Shown in pieces: positions 42,903 to 51,126 of a stretch of DNA of 64,000 bases. The notes under the pieces are model-generated. The model did not search any database and was not told the origin of the DNA. It saw only the letters and a program-made list of their open reading frames with translations. The DNA comes from Streptomyces sp. NBC_00513 (lineage in GTDB: Bacteria > Actinomycetota > Actinomycetes > Streptomycetales > Streptomycetaceae). The stretch lies in assembly GCF_041431415.1 (NCBI RefSeq), contig NZ_CP107845.1:1116001-1180000 (forward strand). Direction: 5' to 3'. Each line of letters opens with the position of its first letter. Position 1 is the first letter of the stretch. The translations under genes were made by a program, and so were the position numbers.

Positions 42903-43888
42903 CAGATGAGCTCCTTGTACACGTCGTAGTCCGCGTCCGGTTCGCCGGTGGGGCGGTAGTGGTCGGGGTGGCGACCGCCCTCGGTCCACACGGGTTCGAC
43001 GCGCAGGCCCATGCGGACCTGGTCGTAGGGGATGCCGCCGATCCGGCCGTGGAGGGCCAGGTCCGCGCCGTCGAGCGCGATGTGGGCGTAGACGTAGGGG
43101 ACTTCGATGTCGAGGTTGCGCGCCTTGATGTTGACGATGCAGTACGTGGTGACCGTTCCGGCGGGGCCGACCTCGACCCGGTCGGTGGTGGCCACCCCGC
43201 AGGTCGGGCAGGCTCCGCGCGGGGGCACGTACACCTTGTGGCAGGAGGGGCAGCGCTCGCCGACGGTCCGCCGCTCGGAGAGGGCGTTGATGTAGGCGGT
43301 CTGGGCGCGGCCGGGACTGTACGTGTAGTCCAGGCGGGCCTCGGCGACGATGCCGGTGACCGCGTCCGCGAAGACCCCGTCGTGCGGGACGGCCTGCGGG
43401 GAAACTCGCGGAGGGGCTTGCGGTGCGGCGGGGGTGTCGGCCGGTTCGAAGCAGGCGATGTCGGTGATGGCCCCGACGCGATCCGCCGCCCAGCGGATCC
43501 GGACCCGCATGCCGGTGCTCACCGACTCGGGGTCGGGTGCGTCGAGGGCGTGCAGGATCGCGGTGTCGGCGCCGTCGAGGCGGACGAGGACCCAGGCGAA
43601 GGGGGTGGCGAGGGGCTGCTGCGGGCGCGGATCGCCGTTCCACGCCCAGGTGGTGACGGTCCCGGTCGCCGACACCTCGACCAGGTCGCGGATCTCGTCG
43701 GCGGTGACGGGGTCGTATTCGACGGGCGGGACCATCACCCTGCCGTCGGACGTCGTGACGCCGAGGACGACCCGTTCGCGCAGACCGGTGAGGAAGGCGC
43801 TCTGAACGGGCCCGAGGGAGCGGGTGAAGGGGAACTCGACGACCAGGGGTGCGCGCAGCACCTCGGGCGGGGACGCGGCTGCTGTCAT
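42902..43888 (-). CDS. DUF35 OB-fold protein with zinc ribbon (two tandem domains)
   Basis: This is a 328-residue protein with two OB-fold domains of the DUF35/ChsH2 type. The C-terminal one (about 180-328) starts with a zinc ribbon: ERCPSCHKVYVPPRGACPTCG. The first (about 1-165) has VSATGTVTTWAWNGDPRPQQ and ILHALDAPDP without a ribbon. In the sterol-degrading locus of mycobacteria a similar gene (Rv3521) lies next to ltp4 and ltp3; such proteins form complexes with thiolase-fold partners and bind CoA esters. GGAG precedes the ATG. It is linked to ltp4 by a one-base overlap. Confidence 0.85.
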   Translation of the reverse strand: MTAAASPPEVLRAPLVVEFPFTRSLGPVQSAFLTGLRERVVLGVTTSDGRVMVPPVEYDPVTADEIRDLVEVSATGTVTTWAWNGDPRPQQPLATPFAWVLVRLDGADTAILHALDAPDPESVSTGMRVRIRWAADRVGAITDIACFEPADTPAAPQAPPRVSPQAVPHDGVFADAVTGIVAEARLDYTYSPGRAQTAYINALSERRTVGERCPSCHKVYVPPRGACPTCGVATTDRVEVGPAGTVTTYCIVNIKARNLDIEVPYVYAHIALDGADLALHGRIGGIPYDQVRMGLRVEPVWTEGGRHPDHYRPTGEPDADYDVYKELI

Positions 43889-43956
43889 GGAGGGGTCTCC
43901 GGTTTCTCCGGGGCGGTGGGGGACGGTGGACGTGTCGGGCGTCCGGCGCGTGAGGG

Positions 43957-44757
43957 TCAGCCGCGCTTGTAGACCGGAGGCCGCTTCTCGGCGAAGGCCC
44001 GGGCCCCTTCCTTCGCGTCGGCCGTGTCGAAGATGGGCCAACCGCGGGCGAGTTCGGCGGCCAGTCCCTCCGTCTCGGTGAGTTCGGCGCTCTCGTGGAC
44101 GGAGGCCTTGACGGCCTCGACGGCCAGCGGCCCGCAGGCGTTGATCCGCTCGGCGATCTCCAGGGCCGCGTCCAACGCAGTGCCGTCCGGCACCACCCGC
44201 CCGATGAGCCCGATCCGCGCGGCCTCCTCGGCCGGGTACGGCCGTCCGGTGAGCAGCATCTCCAGCGCGTGGGTGCGGGGGATCTGCCGGGGCAGCCGCA
44301 CGGTCGAGCCGCCGATCGGGAAGAGACCGCGTTTGACCTCGAACAGCCCGAAGGTGGCCCCGGCGCCGGCGACCCGGATGTCGGTGCCCTGGAGGATCTC
44401 GGTACCGCCGGCCACGCAGTACCCCTCGACCGCCGCGATCACCGGTTTGCGCGGTCGGTGGTGGCGGAGCATGGCCTTCCAGTGCAGGTCGGGGTCGGCC
44501 TTGAGGCGGTCCCGGTACTGGTCGCCCGCCATGCCCTTCCCGGCCAGCGCCTTCAGGTCCATGCCCGCGCAGAAGTCGCCGCCCGCGCCCGTCAGGACCA
44601 CGGAGCGGATCGCGTCGTCGGCGTCCGCCTCCAGCCAGCCGTCGTACAGGCCCACCAACAGCGGCAGCGAGAGCGCGTTCTTCGCTTCCGGTCTGTTCAT
44701 GGTGAGCACCAGCGTGGCTCCGCGGCGTTCCACGATCAGGTGTTCGGTCCCACCCAT
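43957..44757 (-). CDS. echA19: EchA19-like enoyl-CoA hydratase
   Basis: This is a 266-residue crotonase. Oxyanion-hole segments are GDFCAGMDLKALAG (about 60-73) and VEGYCVAGGTEILQGTDIRVA (in parts); the end AKEGARAFAEKRPPVYKRG is typical. Compared with standard hydratases the second catalytic Glu position is replaced within RGLFPIGGSTVRLPRQIP, a pattern I recall from EchA19 of M. tuberculosis (Rv3516), which hydrates enoyl-CoA steroid side chains. GGGAGG precedes the ATG. It is the first gene of the minus-strand operon; the KstR-like site lies 24 bp upstream. Confidence 0.83.
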   Translation of the reverse strand: MGGTEHLIVERRGATLVLTMNRPEAKNALSLPLLVGLYDGWLEADADDAIRSVVLTGAGGDFCAGMDLKALAGKGMAGDQYRDRLKADPDLHWKAMLRHHRPRKPVIAAVEGYCVAGGTEILQGTDIRVAGAGATFGLFEVKRGLFPIGGSTVRLPRQIPRTHALEMLLTGRPYPAEEAARIGLIGRVVPDGTALDAALEIAERINACGPLAVEAVKASVHESAELTETEGLAAELARGWPIFDTADAKEGARAFAEKRPPVYKRG

Positions 44758-44780
44758 TGCCGTCCTCCCGTCTCAAGACC

Positions 44781-44794
44781 TAGAACAGGTTGCA
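44781..44794. promoter_or_regulatory. KstR-like operator TAGAACAGGTTGCA
   Basis: The 14-mer fits the published KstR consensus TnnAACnnGTTnnA at all eight fixed positions. It lies in the divergent promoter of echA19 and fadD19, 24 bp before the echA19 start. It overlaps a candidate -35 TTGCAG (44790-44795) that is 18 bp from AATAGT on the fadD19 side. KstR represses sterol catabolic genes in mycobacteria; its gene is not in this window. A chance match of eight fixed bases is expected about once per 65 kb, so position is the main support. Confidence 0.6.
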
Positions 44795-44931
44795 GGAGGG
44801 GCGAGTGCAGTTCAATAGTTTTCTGACACACAGTCAGTTTTCTTGTCCCGCGCCCTTCCCAGTTGGCATGGGCGGCGCTCTAATGACCGCCGAGCAGCCC
44901 ACGCATGGGATCTTTCGGGTCAGGAGGAACG

Positions 44932-46572
44932 GTGGAGTACAACCTTGCCGACCTGTTCGAGTCGGTCGTGGACGTGGTCCCGGACCGCGAGGCACTGGTG
45001 TACGTGGACCACCCCGGGACCGGCGCCGAGCACCGCCTGACGTACGCGGAGTTGGACGCGGCGGCCAACCGCATCGCGCACCACCTGCTCGACAGCGGGC
45101 TGCGGGCCGGCGAGCACCTGGGGCTGCACCTCTACAACGGGGTCGAGTACCTCCAGACCGTACTGGCGTGCCTCAAGGCCCGACTGGTCCCGGTGAACGT
45201 CAACTACCGTTACGTGGAGGAGGAACTGGTCTACCTCTACAACGACGCCGACCTCGCCGCGCTCGTCTTCGAGGGCGAGTTCACCGGGCGCGTGGCGGCC
45301 GCGCTGCCGCAGACGACGAGGCTCCGGCACCTGATCCGGGTCGGCGCGGCCCCCGAGGGGGCGCCCGAACCCTCGCTCACACCGGTCCCGTTCGCCGACG
45401 CGGCGGCATCCGGCTCCCCCGAACGCGGCTTCCCGCCACGCTCTCCCGACGACCTGTTCATCATCTACACCGGCGGCACGACCGGGATGCCCAAGGGCGT
45501 CATGTGGCGGGCCGAAGACCTCTTCTTCGCCGGGCTGTTCGGCGGGGAACCCTCCGGCGAGCCGGTGAAGCGGCCGGAGGAACTCGCCGAGCGGGTGGCC
45601 GCGCGCGGCGCCGGGCTCACCTTCTTCCCCGCTCCCCCGCTGATGCACGGCACGTCCACGCTGACCTCGTTCATCGCCTTCAACTACGGGCAGCGGGTGG
45701 TGATCCACCGCAAGTACGCGCCCGAGGAGGTGCTGCGGACCATCGAGAAGGAGAAGGTCTCCAGTGTGTCCCTGGTGGGTGACGCGATGCTGCGGCCCCT
45801 CATCGACGCCCTGAACGGCCCGCTGCGGGGCACCGACCTGTCGTCCCTCTTCAGCGTCTCCTCGTCGGGCGCGATCATGTCGGAGACCGTGCGGGCCGAG
45901 TTCCAGCGGCTCGTGCCGCACGTGATGCTGCTGAACAACTTCGGCTCGTCCGAGTCCGGGTCGAACGGGAAGGCCACGAACGACTCCGGTCCGGAGAACG
46001 GCTTCCGCCTGGAGGTCAACGACCGTACGCAGGTGGTGGATCCGGTGACGCACGAGCCGGTGCCGGTGGGCGAGCCGGGGCGACTGGCACAGCGGGGGCA
46101 CGTTCCGCTCGGGTACTACAACGACCCCGCCAAGACCGCGGAGACCTTCTTCCGCAAGGGCGAGGAGCGGTGGGTGCTGCTCGGTGACATGGCCACCGTG
46201 GACGAACGGGGCATCGTCACGGTGCTGGGCCGCGGCTCGCAGTGCATCAACACCGGTGGGGAGAAGGTGTATCCGGAGGAGGTCGAGCAGGCGCTGAAGT
46301 CGCACCCGGACGTGTACGACGCCCTGGTCGCCGGCGTGGCGGACCCGAGGTGGGGCAGCCACGTGGCGGCGGTGGTCCAGATCCGCGAGGGTGCGGGCGA
46401 GCCGACGCTGGACGAGATACAGAACCACTGCCGCACCAGGCTGGCGGGGTACAAGATCCCGCGCCAACTGGTCATCGCCCCCGCGATCCAGCGCTCGCCC
46501 AGCGGCAAGGCGGACTACCGCTGGGCGAAGACGGTGGCGACCGAGGCGGACGGCGCGGACGCGACCCCCTGA
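44932..46572 (+). CDS. fadD19: FadD19-like steroid-CoA ligase
   Basis: This is a 546-residue ANL-superfamily enzyme. The ATP-binding loop IYTGGTTGMPKGVMW (about 183-197), SVSSSGAIMSETV, FGSSESG and the hinge GRGSQCINTGGEKVYPEEVE are all present; the catalytic Lys lies in SPSGKADYRWAK near the end. The GTG at 44932 has AGGAGG four bases upstream, better than a start at 44905. FadD19 activates C26 sterol side-chain acids and is essential for C-24-branched sterols in Rhodococcus. The role here is inferred from resemblance and the neighbouring ltp3/ltp4/echA19 genes. Confidence 0.82.
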   Translation: MEYNLADLFESVVDVVPDREALVYVDHPGTGAEHRLTYAELDAAANRIAHHLLDSGLRAGEHLGLHLYNGVEYLQTVLACLKARLVPVNVNYRYVEEELVYLYNDADLAALVFEGEFTGRVAAALPQTTRLRHLIRVGAAPEGAPEPSLTPVPFADAAASGSPERGFPPRSPDDLFIIYTGGTTGMPKGVMWRAEDLFFAGLFGGEPSGEPVKRPEELAERVAARGAGLTFFPAPPLMHGTSTLTSFIAFNYGQRVVIHRKYAPEEVLRTIEKEKVSSVSLVGDAMLRPLIDALNGPLRGTDLSSLFSVSSSGAIMSETVRAEFQRLVPHVMLLNNFGSSESGSNGKATNDSGPENGFRLEVNDRTQVVDPVTHEPVPVGEPGRLAQRGHVPLGYYNDPAKTAETFFRKGEERWVLLGDMATVDERGIVTVLGRGSQCINTGGEKVYPEEVEQALKSHPDVYDALVAGVADPRWGSHVAAVVQIREGAGEPTLDEIQNHCRTRLAGYKIPRQLVIAPAIQRSPSGKADYRWAKTVATEADGADATP

Positions 46573-46642
46573 TACGCGCCGGCCGGGCGGTTCCCCGCCG
46601 GCCCGGACGGATCGCCCCGACCGGCGGGTCGCGGGCCCACGG

Positions 46643-47293
46643 TCACCCGACCGGGTGGCCGTCGCCGTCGGTCCGGTCGGCCTGGGTGGAGAACTTCGAC
46701 AGGAACACGTCGTACTGCCCGTCCTCGCGGCGGGTCATCGTCGCGCCGTCCTGCCAGGTCCCGTTGTCCGCCCACCACTGGCTGCCGTACGGGTCGCCCT
46801 GGTTCTGGTGGACGTTGTGCACGCCGAGGCCGCCGTGGGAGAAGGGCTCCCCGAAGACGAGGATCGACCTGCCCGGCACGAGGATCGGCTCCAGCGCCCG
46901 CGAGGCCGCCAGATGGTCGCCGGCGACCCACGGGCGCGGCGGGCTCAGCCGGTCCAGGGCCGCCCGGAGCCAGGCGATCCCGCATCCGGTCCGGGGGCGC
47001 AGGGCGGGGTGGCGCAGGTAGTCGACGGCGCCCGAGCCCGAGGTCCGGGCGAGGTGGTGGAAGCCGGGCGGCAGTCCGGACGCGGGATCGACCACCGAGG
47101 CGGCGAGGGTGACGACCTTCCATCGCACGCCGGTGGCGGATTCCTTGCTGTCCACGTCGATCGCGCACCGGTGGCGGCCCTCGGGGGTGTCGACCTCCAG
47201 ATTGACGTGGAACCAACGTCCCTGGGTGTCGGGCTGGTCGCGGAAATGGCGATGGAGGGTTCCGGACAACACTCCGTAGTCTTCGAGCGGCAT
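46643..47293 (-). CDS. DUF2278 family protein
   Basis: This is a 216-residue protein with the DUF2278 pattern: start PLEDYGVLSGTLHRHF, then WFHVNLEVDTPEGRHRCAIDVDSKES (in parts), a central VDYLRHPALRPRTG, and the C-terminal ILVFGEPFSHGGLGVHNVHQNQGD and TWQDGATM. The conserved His/Asp residues hint at a metal-binding or hydrolytic fold, but no activity is established. The ATG at 47293 is preferred over a TTG four codons upstream. Confidence 0.82.
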   Translation of the reverse strand: MPLEDYGVLSGTLHRHFRDQPDTQGRWFHVNLEVDTPEGRHRCAIDVDSKESATGVRWKVVTLAASVVDPASGLPPGFHHLARTSGSGAVDYLRHPALRPRTGCGIAWLRAALDRLSPPRPWVAGDHLAASRALEPILVPGRSILVFGEPFSHGGLGVHNVHQNQGDPYGSQWWADNGTWQDGATMTRREDGQYDVFLSKFSTQADRTDGDGHPVG

Positions 47294-47354
47294 GCCGCCA
47301 GTCAACCACCCACCCGGTCCGCCGCGCCGTCGGCCCCGTAGGCCGTTCGGGCGG

Positions 47355-47570
47355 CTACAACTGGGCGCGCAGTTCCGCGGCGAGTTCGCGGGCCCAGACC
47401 GCCAGCTCGGCGCGGTTCGTGCCCTGTCCGATCACGGCGGCCTGTTCGTCGGTGAGCCGGAGCCGGTCCGGGTTCTCCAGCAGGTGGGCGACCTCGGCCA
47501 GCAGCCCGACCAGGCGGCGGGCGCCGGGGGCGCCGAGTCGTACCGATACCGCGGGGTCGATGACGGACAT
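47355..47570 (-). CDS. Small hypothetical protein, 71 aa
   Basis: This is a short helical protein: MSVIDPAVSVRLGAPGARR, then LVGLLAEVAHLLENPDRLRL and a final WARELAAELRAQL. No known domain. The ATG at 47570 has GGGAGG 7 nt upstream, and the frame has strong G/C third positions, so it is very probably translated. It could be a binding or adaptor peptide; context does not help. Confidence 0.6.
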   Translation of the reverse strand: MSVIDPAVSVRLGAPGARRLVGLLAEVAHLLENPDRLRLTDEQAAVIGQGTNRAELAVWARELAAELRAQL

Positions 47571-47742
47571 GCCGTCGCCTCCCTTCGTACTCCCTCGGCC
47601 GGGGTGCGTGCCTCCTCGGCCGGGGCTCCTCATTCGACCGTACGCCGCGGGCCGGCGCGCCGCCCGCGCTCACGCCCCCCGGCCGGGTGCCCGCGCGGAG
47701 GGCGGGCAGGCCCGGATCCCGGGCGGCGCGTCGACGGCCGGC

Positions 47743-48195
47743 TCAAACGGCCGCGGCCCGGCCCGCATCCGCTTCGCGGTGCATGCCGGTGCACAGGGCC
47801 CAGATGACGAGGAGGTTGACGGCGATCAGCACGAGGGCCCACAAGGGGTAGTACGGCAGCCACAGGAAGTTGGCCACCACCCCGAGACTGGCGATGGCGA
47901 CGCCGAAGTAGCGTGCCCACAGGGCTCCGCCGATCACGGCGCAGCCGGCGATCACGAGGGCCACGCCCAGGATGATGTGGACCCAGCCCCAGCCGGTCCG
48001 GCTGAATTCGTAGACGTAGTGGCGGGTGACGACGAACAGGTCGTCGTTGACGACGGTGGCGATCCCTTCGAGGACCGCCATCACCCCGCCGACGATCATC
48101 AGGGCTGCTGCCAGAAGGGTGGTACCGGAGGCGGGCGCGTGCGTGGGGCTCGTGTGCACGTGGCCCGCCCGGTGTCCGACGGGGTCACTGGCCAT
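47743..48195 (-). CDS. DUF7144-like four-helix membrane protein
   Basis: This is a 150-residue protein with four membrane helices (TLLAAALMIVGGVMAVLEGIA, VHIILGVALVIAGCAVIGGA, GVAIASLGVVANFLWLPY and ALVLIAVNLLVIWALC, in parts) and a His-rich polar N-terminus. This arrangement is common in Streptomyces and annotated as DUF7144 or vitamin K epoxide-like small membrane protein of unknown role. AGGGAG precedes the ATG. It is divergent from paaK. Confidence 0.78.
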   Translation of the reverse strand: MASDPVGHRAGHVHTSPTHAPASGTTLLAAALMIVGGVMAVLEGIATVVNDDLFVVTRHYVYEFSRTGWGWVHIILGVALVIAGCAVIGGALWARYFGVAIASLGVVANFLWLPYYPLWALVLIAVNLLVIWALCTGMHREADAGRAAAV

Positions 48196-48412
48196 CTCGA
48201 TCTCCCTAGGTCGCAGCGTCGGGCCTGGGATGCCAGGACCGGCGAGAGCCCCTGTTTCAGCGTGGCACGGCGGCTCCCCGTCGGCACTCCGGCCCGCGTC
48301 GGTGCGGCGGGTGCGCGGCGTGGGCGCTCAAGGGGCGGGGGTCGCACGCGGCGGGAAATCAGGCGATCACTCGTTCGAGTCATTGATTTAACCGCCGAGG
48401 GCCTGGCACTCT

Positions 48413-48426
48413 ACCGAATGATCGGT
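48413..48426. promoter_or_regulatory. Inverted repeat ACCGA-ATGA-TCGGT before paaK
   Basis: Five-base arms with a 4-bp spacer, followed by a second TCGGT overlap (48422-48430 TCGGTCGGT). The site lies 27 bp upstream of the paaK start. ACCGA/TCGGT arms are typical of TetR-type PaaR operators of phenylacetate genes; the link is inference. Confidence 0.5.
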
Positions 48427-48452
48427 CGGTTGGCAGGCGATGAGGTGACGGC

Positions 48453-49754
48453 ATGAGGGCGCACGCGGACATCCATGACGAGAGCGAGCGGTTGAGCGGC
48501 GACGAGCTGGCCGCTCTCCAGCTGAGGCGGCTGCGCGCGACCCTGCATCGCGCCTACGACAACGTGCCCCATTACCGGCAGGCGTTCGACAAGGCCGGCC
48601 TGCATCCGGACGACTGTCGATCCCTGGCCGACCTCGCCCACTTCCCGTTCACCACCAAGTCCGATCTGCGCGACCAGTACCCCTTCGGGATGTTCGCCGT
48701 GCCGCGTTCCGAGGTGCGGCGCATCCACGCCTCCAGCGGGACCACCGGACGGCCCACGGTCGTCGGCTACACCGAGGGGGACCTGTCCACCTGGGCCGAC
48801 GTGGTGGCCCGGTCCATCCGGGCGGCGGGCGGTCGCCCCGGTCAGATCGTGCACGTCGCCTACGGTTACGGCCTCTTCACCGGCGGCCTCGGCGCGCACT
48901 ACGGCGCGGAGCGGCTCGGCTGTACGGTCGTGCCCGCCTCGGGGGGCATGACCGACCGCCAGGTCCGCCTGATCCAGGACTTCCGGCCGGAGGTCATCAT
49001 GGTGACCCCGTCCTACATGCTCACCCTGCTGGACGAGATGGAACGCCAGGGCATCGACCCCCGCTCCACCTCGCTCCGCACGGGGATCTTCGGTGCGGAG
49101 CCGTGGACGGAGGGGATGCGGCGGGAGATCGAGGAGCGGCTGGACATGGACGCCGTGGACATCTACGGCCTGTCCGAGGTGATGGGACCGGGCGTGGCCC
49201 AGGAGTTCGCCTCGACCAAGGACGGCCTGCACATCTGGGAGGACCACTTCTACCCGGAGGTGGTCGACCCCTTGACCGGGGCGGTACTGCCGGACGGGGA
49301 GCCGGGCGAGTTGGTGTTCACCTCGCTCACCAAGGAGGCCATGCCGATCATCCGGTACCGGACCCGGGACCTGACGCGGCTGTTGCCCGGAACGGCCCGG
49401 CCCGCGTTCCGCCGGATGGAGAAGATCACCGGCCGCAGCGACGACATGATCATCCTGCGGGGGGTGAACCTCTACCCCACCGCGGTGGAGGAGATCCTGC
49501 TGCGCGTCCCGGGCCTGGCCCCGCACTTCCAACTGCGACTGACCAACGAGGGCCGCCTGGACACCCTGACCGTGCGGGTGGAGGCCCGGCGGGGCACCGA
49601 TCACGACCGCCGCGAGGCTGCGGCCGCCGAGGTGGTCCGCGCCGTCAAGGAGGGCGTCGGGGTGTCCGTCCGTGTCGAGGTGGTGGACCCGGAGACCCTG
49701 GAACGCTCGGTGGGCAAGATCAAGCGGGTCCGGGACCTCCGCGCCAGACCGTAG
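48453..49754 (+). CDS. paaK: Phenylacetate-CoA ligase
   Basis: This is a 433-residue ANL-superfamily enzyme of the PaaK branch: YDNVPHYRQAFDKAGL, FPFTTKSDLRDQYPFGMFAV, the phosphate-binding SSGTTGRPTVVGYT (about 94-107), YGLSEVMGPGVAQEF, and IRYRTRDLTRL. It activates phenylacetate to phenylacetyl-CoA. The first step is alone here: no paaABCDE or ring-opening genes are in the window. It may feed another locus or use a different arylacetate, for example from steroid or aromatic breakdown. Confidence 0.9.
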   Translation: MRAHADIHDESERLSGDELAALQLRRLRATLHRAYDNVPHYRQAFDKAGLHPDDCRSLADLAHFPFTTKSDLRDQYPFGMFAVPRSEVRRIHASSGTTGRPTVVGYTEGDLSTWADVVARSIRAAGGRPGQIVHVAYGYGLFTGGLGAHYGAERLGCTVVPASGGMTDRQVRLIQDFRPEVIMVTPSYMLTLLDEMERQGIDPRSTSLRTGIFGAEPWTEGMRREIEERLDMDAVDIYGLSEVMGPGVAQEFASTKDGLHIWEDHFYPEVVDPLTGAVLPDGEPGELVFTSLTKEAMPIIRYRTRDLTRLLPGTARPAFRRMEKITGRSDDMIILRGVNLYPTAVEEILLRVPGLAPHFQLRLTNEGRLDTLTVRVEARRGTDHDRREAAAAEVVRAVKEGVGVSVRVEVVDPETLERSVGKIKRVRDLRARP

Positions 49755-49831
49755 ACGCCGGGACGGCTCCACACGGGACGGGACGCCCGGACGGCTCCGC
49801 ACGGGACCGCCGGGACGGCTCCGCACGCGGC
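49755..49831. repeat. Short tandem repeat, three copies based on GACGGCTCCGCACGGGAC
   Basis: Three diverged copies of the unit occur one after another just after the paaK stop (GACGGCTCCACACGGGAC, GACGGCTCCGCACGGGAC, GACGGCTCCGCACGCGG), with a period of roughly 23-27 bp. Noncoding; origin unclear. Confidence 0.6.
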
Positions 49832-49934
49832 CACCCGGTCCCGTCAGCCGCGTGGATGCCGGAAACCACCCCTTCGGGCCCACTTGCGGGTGCGCGCGGG
49901 AGGGCCTCGGGTGCTCCCGGGTAGGCCAGTGGGC

Positions 49935-50756
49935 GTGACCCTGAAGCCCCGGCTGCTGCACGACCGCCTCCAGGCCTCCCTCGCCGGGCTGGCCTGGAGC
50001 CGGGGTCGTCAGATGGAGCTGATGCACCGGGCGATGGGCTTCGCCGCCCTCGGGTTCCTCACCCTGGTGCCGCTGCTGGTGGTCGTCGCGGCCGCCGCCC
50101 CCGGCAGTGGTTACGGCTTCGGCCGCTGGCTGGGCCAGGCCCTCGGCGTGACGGCTTCCTCGCGGGCCCGGGTGGAGGTGCTGTTCGGATCCGCGGATCT
50201 GGCGCTGGAGCGGACGACGGCCTTCGGGCTCGCCGCGCTCGCCGTGTTCGGCCTGACCTTCGGCTCGGCCGTGCAGACCGGCTACGAGAAGGTGTGGGAC
50301 CTGCCCACGGCCCGCTGGCACACCATGTGGCGGCACGTGGTGTGGCTCGCCCTGCTGGTCTGCTACCTCGCGATGCTCGTCGGAATCCCCTCCCCGCCGC
50401 ACGACGTGATCGGCAGCGTGGTCGGCACGATCACCGACCTGCTGGGCACCGTGCTGTTCTTCTGGTCATCCCAGCGACTCCTGCTGGGCGGGCGCGTCCG
50501 CTGGCGCGCCCTGCTCCCGGGGGCGGTGGCGACCAGCATCGGCCTGCTCGGGCTCCGGGTGTTCTCGCAACTGGTGTTCTCCCCGCTGATCGCCTCGAAC
50601 GCGGTGACGTACGGCCCCTTCGGCACGCTGCTGGTCGTCCAGTCCTGGCTGGTCGGGGTCGGCTTCGTGGTCTACGGCGGCGCCCTCGTCGGCCGCCTGC
50701 TCCACGAACGCCTCACCCTGCGCCGGCTCCACCGCTCGGGCCTTCCGCCGGAGTAG
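49935..50756 (+). CDS. YihY/BrkB-like membrane protein
   Basis: This is a 273-residue membrane protein with five to six helices (e.g. GFAALGFLTLVPLLVVVAAA, TTAFGLAALAVFGLTFGSAV, VVWLALLVCYLAMLVGI, VGVGFVVYGGALVGRLL). Composition and helix order fit the YihY/virulence factor BrkB group, once misannotated as RNase BN; the exact role is unknown. The start is uncertain: the GTG at 49935 is used, with only a weak upstream site. Its 3' end overlaps a small gene on the other strand by 44 bp. Confidence 0.72.
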   Translation: MTLKPRLLHDRLQASLAGLAWSRGRQMELMHRAMGFAALGFLTLVPLLVVVAAAAPGSGYGFGRWLGQALGVTASSRARVEVLFGSADLALERTTAFGLAALAVFGLTFGSAVQTGYEKVWDLPTARWHTMWRHVVWLALLVCYLAMLVGIPSPPHDVIGSVVGTITDLLGTVLFFWSSQRLLLGGRVRWRALLPGAVATSIGLLGLRVFSQLVFSPLIASNAVTYGPFGTLLVVQSWLVGVGFVVYGGALVGRLLHERLTLRRLHRSGLPPE

Positions 50757-50961
50757 CCGGCGTCCGCGCCGCGCCCCCCTCCGCGCCCTCCTCCGCGCCC
50801 TCCCCGGGGCGTGCCCGGCGGGCCCGCGCGAAGCACGGCAGGCGCGTGACGCCGTAGCCGAGCAGCCAGGGCAGGACGGTGATGCCCCCGATGTACACGA
50901 GCAGGTAGCCGAGGAAGTCGTCCCAGTGCGCCGGCGGCTGACTCGTCCGAGCAACCGAACG
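50713..50961 (-). pseudogene. Small membrane protein whose start is missing
   Basis: This open frame has strongly biased Streptomyces codons from about 50940 down to the stop at 50713. It encodes a recognisable membrane-type segment: PPAHWDDFLGYLLVYIGG, then TVLPWLLGYGVTRLP, followed by a charged, Ala/Gly-rich tail. Only eight codons without an ATG or GTG lie between a TGA and this segment, and their third positions are not G/C-biased. The first available GTG (50898) would cut through the predicted helix. The gene therefore seems to have lost its 5' end or suffered a frameshift near 50943. Confidence 0.5.
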
Positions 50962-51126
50962 TCATCGGCGTCGCCCCCCGGTGTCGCCCGCCCCGCGGGG
51001 CCCCGTCCCCCGTCGCCTGCCGGCGCGAACCTGCCGCCGCGGGGTCCCGGGCGGCACCCGCCTATCGCGTGCGACGCGCCGCGCCGGGATCCCCGTCCGC
51101 CGCCCCGGCCCGCCGCACGCCACCCG

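Noticed and set aside
46576..46612. Terminator hairpin after fadD19
   Set aside because: The GC-rich arms pair only with several mismatches; not strong enough to list.
48453..49754. Full phenylacetate degradation cluster
   Set aside because: Only the ligase is present; no paaABCDE, paaG or paaZ-like genes were found in the window.
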